Origin: Fagopyrum homotropicum
Taxonomy: Eukaryota; Streptophyta; Magnoliopsida; Caryophyllales; Polygonaceae
Length of the DNA stretch: 64,000 nucleotides
Direction: 5' to 3'
Assembly: GCA_033239125.1 (NCBI GenBank)
Contig: BSWB01000006.1
Coordinates: 120,512,242-120,576,241, forward strand
Part shown: positions 55,826-64,000 of the stretch, piece by piece
Position numbering within the stretch: the stretch's first letter is position 1
Layout: every line of letters begins with the position of its first letter
Notes under the pieces: model-generated
Databases searched by the model: none
What the model saw: only the letters and a program-made list of their open reading frames with translations
Told to the model about the DNA's origin: nothing
Translations under genes and position numbers: made by a program

Positions 55826-57652
55826 AGACGTACACGTCGATCCACCAGCTGACGACCATATTGAGGCGGCTGAGTTTCATTACAATGTTCCTACAAAGGA
55901 GCATGTAGAGCCGCCACATGAGCCATTTATACCGGCTGATCGAGGCCGTGTTGTTGTAGACATAGGGGCACCATTAATCAACCATGTGCTGACATGCTAC
56001 GCCGGTCACCGTGCTCGCGGTGTCTGGATGGGAGAGGTAGATAACTAAATCAAATTTGTAACACATTATGTTACAAAAGCTAAATTAATAAAACGTTTAA
56101 TTGAATCAATATTTTTTATGAAGGAGGACTACATGAGGCCCATCACCCCGTTGCGGCGGATAGAGTACATCACTGTGCTGAGTAGATGGATCTCAAATGT
56201 TGACAGAGACGATCCCACTTCTTGGTTTGCTATTGCATCTTAGAGTGGGTTGACAAATTTTCTTGAGGTCTCTTTCGCTGGAGTTTACCACGCCCTCATA
56301 CATGCATTTAGTCGAGTGGTGGCATCCGGAGACCAACAACTTCTACCTCCCATGGGGTGAGATGACTATCCCTCTCCACTACATAGCCATCATCCTGGGC
56401 ATTAGGATTGATGGGGACGCTCTAGTGACACCATTATCTGCACGAGATCGTACGCGGCGGTTGAGTGACGTCTTCCATATACCAAAGGCCGAGGCACGGG
56501 GGCACCTGACAACTGAGGATGTCCCTTCCGTATACCTCTTCTTCTTCTTTGGGTCATCCTTGTTCGTCGATAAATCGATGAACAAAATTCGCCCTTGGTT
56601 GATAGATTAGGTACGTGATCACCAGCGTACATGAGGGTTTATTTGGGGCACTAGTGTATTGGCGTACTTGTACTCGTACATATTACTATCACTCTACTTC
56701 ACTAATTAATAACTTTCATTTTTTATTATTATTATGAATGAAAAATCCGAGCTTTCCATACAGTACGATGAGTGACGCTTCACGGCTGAAGGTGAAGACG
56801 ATCGGAGGTTGTACGTCACTACTACATGTAAGATTTGTGATTTAATAAGTCACTTCTTACTTTAATAAGTCTTCGATAATAACTTTCATTTTTTTTATTA
56901 ATTTTCATTATTTCTTAATTTAATGGTTACAGTTTTGGATCTATGCCCACTTCCCGTCATTGGGTTGTTCGGCGGCGGAGGATCTAGGACGTCATGGACT
57001 GGCGAGGTGGGCTTCAAGACTTTATGTCCCGAAGACCCACAACAGACACTTGAGAGGCTGAGATCCTTGCACTTACAGTTGGATCAGATGAGAGAGGAGG
57101 ACATCAAGTTCATGCCTTACGGAGACAAACTGCTAGATTTCGAGGGCGATTTTGCTGTTTCCACGTACCAAGGGACGATCCAGATTGGAGACATCGTCGA
57201 GCCTTACATTCGGATCGGATCCACCGTCAGTTTGGCTATGTTCAGACGATTCTGCTTGAGAGGATCGTCTTGTATTTGGAGCTCCGCCTCCTACTAGTAG
57301 CAAGGGGTATAGGGTCAGATTCCATTTTATCAATGATTGGTGGGCTGCCAGACACGGGGATGCAAGCCGATTTAGGCTTTAGGGTCGGGTTAGGGTCCCT
57401 GACCCATGGACTGTATCTCAAGATTACATGTCCTGGTTCAGGGAACGGTTCCATCCATTTCTACTTCCCGGCTCAGCTATACAAACTCCACCAACAAATC
57501 GTCCTCCTCCGGTCCTTGTTTTAGATACCCGGGTAGGTGTTGCTGTAGTTATTTGATTGTTTTCAAAATTCTGTACTTTACCTTTTGCGCTGACAAATGT
57601 ATATTTCAATATAGAGGCTACACATCATCCAGGCCCGCCTCCGGGATCTTAT
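55826..57652 (+). pseudogene. PMD core exons
   Basis: The first exon ends YAGHRARGVWMGE at 56036. A short intron 56037-56123 (GTAGAT...ATGAAG) leads to EDYMRPITPLRRIEYITVLS. Then come WWHPETNNFYLPWGEMTIPL (the PMD hallmark, W..ET..F..P.GE), YIAIILGIRIDGDALVTPLS, and FIWGTSVLAYLY. The later exon at about 56930-57530 has YAHFPSLG, FMPYGDKL, the hallmark RQFGYVQTI (about 57224-57250) and DYMSWFRERFHPF. Lesions: TAG at 56241, frameshift near 56310, TAG at 56608, TGA at 56632, frameshift near 57215. This matches the usual order of the domain and supports the call strongly. Confidence 0.85.
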
Positions 57653-60600
57653 TTGTAACACCCCGAACCCACAGGACTCGGGGCGCTACGGGCGGAGACC
57701 TCACAATGGGTCCTGACCCTTAGCCTAACAACAATTTCACTAGATCTTGCAACATGGCACAAATAAAGGCAAAAACCGAAAAACATTTTTATGCAATGAA
57801 TGAAACCCAAAACAAACAAACTAAAGACTCCAACCGAGATACAAAACCAAGGACCAAAAGCCATACATGCGGCCTACAAAAATACGAGATACAATAAACA
57901 AAACTCAAACCCAACTCCAACCATCCCATCCTAAAATGTACGGACTCCGGCTGCCCACTCTTCCGGATCTCTCGGTCGCATCCCTAACCTGCAAGGCAAC
58001 TACAACAATATCGGTACAGAACCGTTAGCTAGCATTCAAGGCATTAGAATCATGGTATTGGCACACACACACATAAGACATCTTATACACACAACATGCT
58101 CCAAAACACACAAGCCGGTTTATTTTCTTTTTAATATTAGGTTATATCCCATTCTAATTCAACTTCTTTTGTGACACGAGAATCACCGTGATCTCGCCCT
58201 TGTCCCCTTTCACCATACGGGTTTGTACTTGGTGCGGATCAGCATCACCCGTTGGACTGGTCGCAAGGCACCTTCCAGTCATCCCCATTTTGGACTAGAC
58301 AAGCGGTCACCGCCCGTTATCATACACTTGGGCCGAATATAAACATATAAAGTCGGTGGTCCTATTACCGGTTTAGATGTTATAACGTAAACAATAAGCA
58401 CACACATAAACAATAAACACACACCACCAAACACGCATCAAAACTAATACAGAGAATACGAGCTAAGTAAGTCCGAAGACTTACCTTATCGCCACACTCA
58501 ACTCATAACACTCTCGCTTCCCTTGGAAGGAGTCCACAACCTGCTCACAAGAAGATAACTAATCAACAACTCGCTCAACTCAAGAAGTCCAAGACTTCTA
58601 CACAAATGATCTACGCAAGATCATTTGACTCACATTCTAGGACCGCATCCTAGAATCTCTCAAACTCACATCACACTCAACACAAGCTAGAAGTCCTTAG
58701 ACTTCTAGACCGTATGATCTCGCAGGATTATATCCCAACACATACTAGGATATACATGCCTAGTGTCAACAATTTCAACGGTATCAACCCTATGCTAAGA
58801 TACGCATATTCTAGCCCATAATCTCAATAACCATATACTCCAATTCTCAAACCTCATAAGATAACATCAACACCTTAAGCTTAGAATCAACATCAATCCC
58901 TCAAACAATATCAAATCCTGAAAACTCACCTAAGGTTCAAAGCCACTACTTGGCATTCTCACTAGATTATGCTAGATCTAACCTAGCATGATACTAATAC
59001 TAAACATAACAAGATTGAGGAAGAGAATACTCACACGACGTCAAGACGGATGTCGAACTTGGACACGTTAAGCCTTTATCGGGGAGCTTCCAGACCTAAA
59101 ATCAAAGCTACACAAAATTATCTTAAACGCTAATTTTGAAAGGGAAATTAACGCATATAAAAATCTTAGGAAGCCCCGCTTTCAAAACAAGGGTAAAACT
59201 CGCAAAGCATTTCCCGGGGTGATCACAACAATTTATAAATACGGGTCAAAACCAAAACAACTTTCCGGGCAACTAAGAAACTCTCGAAACTTGTCCATTT
59301 CCTGAAATAAACTTTGGGTCATAAATCTGAAAAAAATCCAACAAAGGGAATAATATATAGTATAAATAAATATAAGAATATCTCCTAATCAAAATCCAAG
59401 GTTAAAACTCGTAAAGAAATTTTCTGGGCAACTTATACAATTTCAGAAATATGGGTCATAAATTGTAAATAAGAATATGGGCCATAATCTGAAATTAAAT
59501 CTGTAGGGATATAATTACAAAGTCCCGAAATTAGGGGTCAAAACCCGAAATAGAAATATGGGGTATAAGTTATAATTACATTAAAAAGGAGGGGGCCCGC
59601 TCAAATTTTGAAGAAGGGTTTTTAAAACGCGTTCACCCTTCAATCCTTCATGGATGGCGGCGGCGGCTTGGAGGCAGGCAAACAACAAAGGGCCGGTGGT
59701 TCCGTTGGCTTGCAAGGGCTCTCCCGACGGGCTTCTCGACGGACTAAGGTGGCGACTGCGAGGCTGGGATTCTCATGCTCTCCCCTAGTGGCTTGACAAC
59801 AGATGGAGCACCAAACTGCAGGGCGAGCTTCCGGTCAGGGGAGGAGGGAAAGAGTCGAGAAGGAGGGCAGAAGAGAGGAGAAGAGATCGACAACGGTTCC
59901 ACAATCACCCTCCTTAGATTAAGCTGCATCTCCACAATTTTCAAAAACAAAACTTCCCCCCTTTGAATTGGTAATCGAATCTGAACCAGGATCTAAATTT
60001 GATGTGTGTTGCAATGCTTGTTCTTGTCGGAAACTGAGGCTTCTCAAGGCGGCGGATGCGGAGCTATGAGAACCGAGAGGTGGGGCTGATTGTGGCTTGT
60101 CGCTCCAATTGAGGTGCAACGACAGAGGGCTCTTCGGTGAGGCTCGACAGAAGAGGAGAGGGAGAAAGGTGAGATGGAGGTGAGGGCTCCCTGTTCTTCC
60201 TAGTTGCAGAGGATGGTGGTTGCAAGGCGGTCGGCGTGGCGGCTCCAAGGGTTGCAGCTTGGCTGAGGTAAGGCAGCAGAGGAGAGGTGTATCTGAGCAA
60301 GAGGGAGGTTCGAAGGAGAGTTTGGGAGCGTTTTCTTCCAAGAACAGAGGAAGTTGAGTGACTGACGGTTGAGTACAGGAGAGAAGGGCACCTGAGGTGG
60401 TTGCAGCTTGGGAGACGAAGGAATGAGAATGTGAGGCTGATAGAGGGAGAGATCAAAGCTGTAGGAGAGAGAGAGAGATGAGGAGAGGTTTACGGGAAGA
60501 TACTTGCTTGCGAGATCATCCAAAGAGGGGAGATGAGTGCAACGAGGGGTCGGTCTGGACCTAGCAACAGGCATAGGTAGGTGGCAATGCATCACAGGAG

Positions 60601-60915
60601 GTGAGGCAAGTCTCTGAGTGAGACAAGCAAGGAAAGACAAAACAATAGAATAAAATAAAAAGAAATAGGGAGAAAGATAATAACATAAAATAAACTCGAT
60701 CGAAACGAACCGAACTAAACTTTCGGATCGGAAAGCTTTTCCGAAATAAAATACGGAAAAATAATTATACGGGTCAAATATATATATAAGCTCGGAAAAA
60801 AAATAAAAATTAATTTGCGATGTAAAAATACTCATAAAACTTTTTAAGCTATTAAATATTGATAAAAGTAGGAAAATAAATATCGAAAACGCGCCTAATA
60901 AAATGGGGCGTTACA
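57653..60915 (-). mobile_element. Solo LTR, type A, reverse, 3,263 bp
   Basis: Plus strand TGTAACACCCC to GGGGCGTTACA. Exact TSD TTATT at 57648-57652 and 60916-60920. Uninterrupted reference copy for type A. Hairpin TAAGTC-TTCG-GACTTA on the minus strand (58468-58483). GC-rich cassette about 59640-60610; ORFs there (59919-60835 minus) are not taken as genes. Confidence 0.93.
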
Positions 60916-60992
60916 TTATTAGCCGTGGTACACCGACTGTAGAGGAGCTACAAGCGATATATGACGGGTTGGTGGCACAAGAGGTTCACATA

Positions 60993-61027
60993 ACTGTAAC
61001 ACCCCGACTCCGCGGGACTCGAGGCGC
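60993..61027 (-). mobile_element. First 35 bp of another reverse LTR, cut by a hAT element
   Basis: TGTAACACCCCGACTCCGCG matches the termini of the other reverse copies. The sequence then changes to the hAT subterminal region. The remainder should lie beyond the window. Confidence 0.7.
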
Positions 61028-63337
61028 TAAGCATGTCCACGGGTCACGGGTTCCCCCGGGTCGCGGGTACGGGTAAGGGTCGTTAGATCCTTACCCGTGA
61101 CCCGCCGGGTCGACCCGTAACGGCTACAAATTCAAAAAAAAAAAAAAAAAAACCCCAACGGCTATTTTGATAATAAAAAAAAAACAAAAACAATATAATT
61201 TAATAAATCTAACCTAAAAATAATTCTATAAATACCCCAAACTCAATTCATATCATCTCACACTAATCCTCATCATTCAATCATCTATTCACTCTCTCAA
61301 TCTCTCTATAATTTCCAACTCTTACATTCAATTACTCTCCTAATCTCATATTCTCATTCTCTTATTTTTCATTTTACCACTTATACTACTACATTCTATT
61401 ATTCAAAAAAAAATGTCTAGCCGAGGAAGACGTTCCGTTAGCGGTGCCGGTCCTTCATCCGGCGAAGGTTTTATTCGAGGACGGCATTCCGTTAGCGGTC
61501 CTCCAACCGGTTCGGATTTAAGGCGAGACTTATTAAGTGGAGATCACGAGATCTTCAAGGAGGAGGAGGATATCACGGAATCACCTACTTTCCCCAACAC
61601 CCAAGGATCCGAGACCCAATTCACGGAGGAGCCGGAGCCGGAGGAGCCGCCGTTGAACAACACTCAACTAACGGCAGCGGTCTTCCGATTTTGGTTTACA
61701 AAGGGTGCTCCCGATGCCAACGGAGTTTTCTATGCCAAATGCAATTTTTGTGCGGCACAATACAAGCACAAAAAGGGAGAAGGCTACGGGAACTACAAGA
61801 GGCATATCCGGAACAAGCATCCTAAGAAAATGGGATTAGCACGAGGGCAAACACAACTTACCGGGTACGCATCTACTTCTAACCAACCTCCTTTTCTATT
61901 TACATATGATCATTCTTCTTCTATGGATGCATTTTCGGAAATGTTGGCCGTAGATTCTTTAGCATTTAGTTTTGCACAAAATGTTGGTTTTAATGATTGG
62001 ATGCAAAATCATGCTCAACCCGCATATAAACCGATTTCTCGCCAAACCGCTAAAAGAAAAATGATGCATAAATATAAAATTCGTAAAGAAGAATTGATTA
62101 AATATTTTATGGACAACGGTGATATTCAAGTTTCTATTTGTAGTGATATTTGGACCGACGGTTTTCAAAAAAATTCATATATGGGTATTACTTGTCATTT
62201 TGTTGATAAATTTTGGATTTTAAACAAACGAGTTTTAGCATTACGAGTTTTCAACGAACAACACACCGCCCAAAACATTACCCGTTTGATTGCAAATGTT
62301 TTGGAATAATATAGATTAGTTTCACGAGTTTTTTCAATCGGTTTTGACAACGCCTCCGCTAACACGGCTTCCATTAGAGATTTAACCAACTATTGTAAGC
62401 CGACGATTGGAGGTAAATTTTTTCACATTAGGTGTGCCACTCATATTTTAAACTTGTGTGTTCAAGACGGTTTAGCATATGTTGGAGATTTAGTACAACC
62501 TATTCGAAATATTCTTAATGAACTTTGGTCTAAAAAAAGTGTACGTACTAAATGGTATGCCTATTGTAAACAAAATGGCGTTTATCCTAAAAAATTTCCA
62601 AAAGATGTTTGTACAAGATGGAACTCTACTTACAGAATGATTTACGAATCATATGAATATCGAGAACTTTTAAGTAGTTTTGCCGCACAACATATTGACG
62701 GTGATTTTGTTTTCGGTGAATCTTGGGTTTTAGCAAGAGATGTAATGGAGGTTTTCAAACATTTTTATGATGCTACTAACACTTTTAGTTATGTTTATAC
62801 ACCAACTTCAAACATATTTTGTTATATAGCAATCAATATTGCATTTGCAATTCAACAAGGTCTTTTAATTGAAAATATTTCACAAGCTATTTATTCAATG
62901 CGAAGTAAATGGTTAGCTTATTATACAACCATTCCCGATGTTTTTCTTGTTGCATTTGTGTTAGACCCTAGAAGTAAAATGGATGGTTTAAAACAATTTT
63001 TAGAAAATTATTATGAATTTTTAAGTTTAGAACAACATCCCGATTGTCATGTTTCTACCATAATTGCTAATGTTAGAAAATTATTTGATGAATTATTGGT
63101 TCAATATCGTGTTTCCGATCGAGGTCAATCTTCTCAACCCCCTCCTCGTCCTTCATCTTCAAGTTCATCTAAATTTAAATCAATTGCTAGAGATTTGTTT
63201 GGCCCGAAAAGGGCAAAAATCACGTCGAGTTCCAACTCGGAACTCGACGAATATCTAACCATTTCTTTTGAGTTTGCCAATGACGAAGAAGAGGAGGATT
63301 TCAACATATTAGAATGGTGGAGCCGACCGGAGAGAAT
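61028..63337 (+). mobile_element. hAT transposon, 5' part, truncated by an LTR
   Basis: Begins about TAAGCATGTCCACGGG, then subterminal CGGGTC/ACCCGT words including the inverted repeat CGGGTAAGG...CCTTACCCG near 61071. TATA box, leader and transposase follow. The 3' end is not in the window, so TSD and TIR cannot be confirmed. Confidence 0.75.
61227..61234 (+). promoter_or_regulatory. TATA box of the hAT transposase
   Basis: TATAAATA in an AT-rich region, 178 bp before the ATG at 61413, followed by a CT/CA-rich leader typical of plant 5' UTRs. Confidence 0.6.
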
Positions 63338-63371
63338 TGTAATACCCAAAAAAAAAAAATTTAATTTCTGA
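61413..63371 (+). pseudogene. hAT transposase (BED zinc finger), one nonsense codon and truncated
   Basis: Start at ATG 61413 after a clean leader. Residues 1-80 are low-complexity with a duplicated RHSVSG/RRSVSG motif. A BED-type finger at about 88-139 has Cys110, Cys113, His131 and His136. Then DIWTDGFQKNSYMGITCHFVD (first Asp region), a single TAA at 62307-62309, FSIGFDNASANTASI (second Asp region), HIRCATHILNLCVQDG, DVCTRWNSTYRMIYE, and a C-terminal acidic segment with DFNILEWWSRPER. Both halves are in one frame. The hATC dimerisation domain normally follows ILEWW; here it is replaced by LTR sequence from 63338, which adds about ten residues (VIPKKKKFNF) and a stop. Related to plant DAYSLEEPER/RICESLEEPER-type hAT proteins by motif. 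Confidence 0.9.
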
Positions 63372-64000
63372 TTTAGTCCGGGTGATCGGCTTAACCTTCT
63401 TCAGGACTCATAGTCTCATAAGTTTACAAAAACTCTAGCATTTTATGTGAGATCCCCATTCACATAAAATAGCCTTACCCCTCTTTTACTTCTTAAAATT
63501 TTAAGAAGAGGGTCCAACCCATTTAACTATGACAATCAACCCATAAAGAAAGGCCTTCTCTTGCCCATCTACAATCGTTGGGCCCATCAGATAATTATCC
63601 CACATGGACAGCTGCTTACCTTCTTCACGCCATCAAGGCCCAATAGGAGAGAGTCTTCACAGCTGTACGTTTTTTCTTATGCGATGTAAGCCATCTCTCT
63701 CCCCCATCTCACCTTTTCCCTTCGCGTAACCCTATCTTCCCAAGCCTGGCCGTAACCACTACCGGCCGCCTTCCTCCCTTCTCCTTGCGTAACGGCGCAC
63801 CCTTCCACAGACCTCAAGAGCGACGCAGCAACTCCGTTCAGCAAGGAATGCTCCACTCTGCACGCTAACCGCAGCCAGTAACCGCCCCAGGCCCTGCCCC
63901 TCCTCCATCAGCCTCCAGAAGACACGTCGACGAGTCGCGCATCAGACGAGCGGTAGCTGCTATTCAGGCAACACCAACTGAAGATGAGTAGCCTCCCTCC
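63338..64000 (+). mobile_element. LTR, type E, forward, running off the window
   Basis: Starts TGTAATACCC with the ATTTTATGTGAGATCC motif near 63440, as in the other type E copies. A GC-rich cassette follows. TSD partner lies outside; the left pentamer is AGAAT (63333-63337). Confidence 0.75.

Larger units (their letters stand above)
35983..60992 (+). pseudogene. Plant mobile domain (PMD, aminotransferase-like) gene relic, broken by three LTRs
   Basis: Pieces at 35983-36177, 37971-38071, 55831-57652 and 60921-60992 join precisely once the LTRs and one TSD copy each are removed. The N-terminal pieces encode basic then acidic/Pro-rich sequence (DAPSVQPEEIDPPLGEHT, then after the large insertion HVDPPADDHIEAAEFHYNVP). 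The C-terminal pieces hold the PMD core. PMD proteins occur as host genes (MAIN/MAIL type, and the long form of a PP7-like phosphatase) and inside transposons. The broken frame has stops and frameshifts. Whether it was a host gene or mobile-element passenger cannot be told here. Confidence 0.75.

Noticed and set aside
60200..60835. 211-codon minus-strand ORF
   Set aside because: Within the type A solo LTR 57653-60915; Ser/Leu/Pro-rich with no motif and with overlapping frames of similar length.

Overview
This window is plant nuclear DNA. It carries Athila-lineage and Tekay/Del-lineage Ty3/gypsy retrotransposons, a MULE with an OTU-type domain, hAT elements and a plant mobile domain (PMD) gene fragment, all plant-typical. 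I cannot name the species. The gene-poor, deeply nested make-up suggests heterochromatin, probably pericentromeric. I found no intact single-copy host gene and no rRNA, tRNA gene or CRISPR array. Almost every long ORF is transposon protein, a GC-rich LTR interior or a microsatellite artefact.

Layout. 1-3.2 kb: a decayed MULE transposase with a C-terminal OTU domain, split by a 1.1 kb dispersed repeat. 3.3-4.9 kb: AT-rich DNA, a TGCAC-motif repeat block and an LTR fragment. 4960-24140: a hAT-like element (8-bp TSD) holding a solo LTR (5447-23473), which holds a reverse solo LTR (6516-22675), which holds a complete Athila-like element on the minus strand (7625-18831) and a related solo LTR (20398-22113). 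24.6-26.8 kb: another reverse solo LTR. 27.7-28.2 kb: a hAT-like MITE. 28.4-34.4 kb: a reverse LTR with a forward solo LTR inside it. 35-36 kb: an AT-rich minisatellite.

36-61 kb: a PMD pseudogene broken by three solo LTRs with perfect TSDs. The largest (38072-55825) itself contains a reverse solo LTR carrying a 2.46 kb foldback palindrome, and a complete Tekay-type chromovirus whose 5' LTR carries one more solo LTR. 61-63.3 kb: a hAT transposase with one nonsense codon, cut in its C-terminal domain by an LTR that runs to the window end.

Working picture. At least four LTR types differ at their 5' ends (TGTAACGCCC, TGTAAGAGCC, TGTAAGACCC, TGTAATACCC) but share a roughly 1 kb 3' module ending in GGGGTGTTACA. 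In nearly all copies of three types the module holds a splice-donor-like AG|GTAAGT lying in a small hairpin, and a GCAG-type acceptor about 450 bp downstream. Most insertions are solo LTRs, so LTR-LTR recombination has been frequent. Target-site duplications (TSDs) were read directly from the sequence and set most boundaries.
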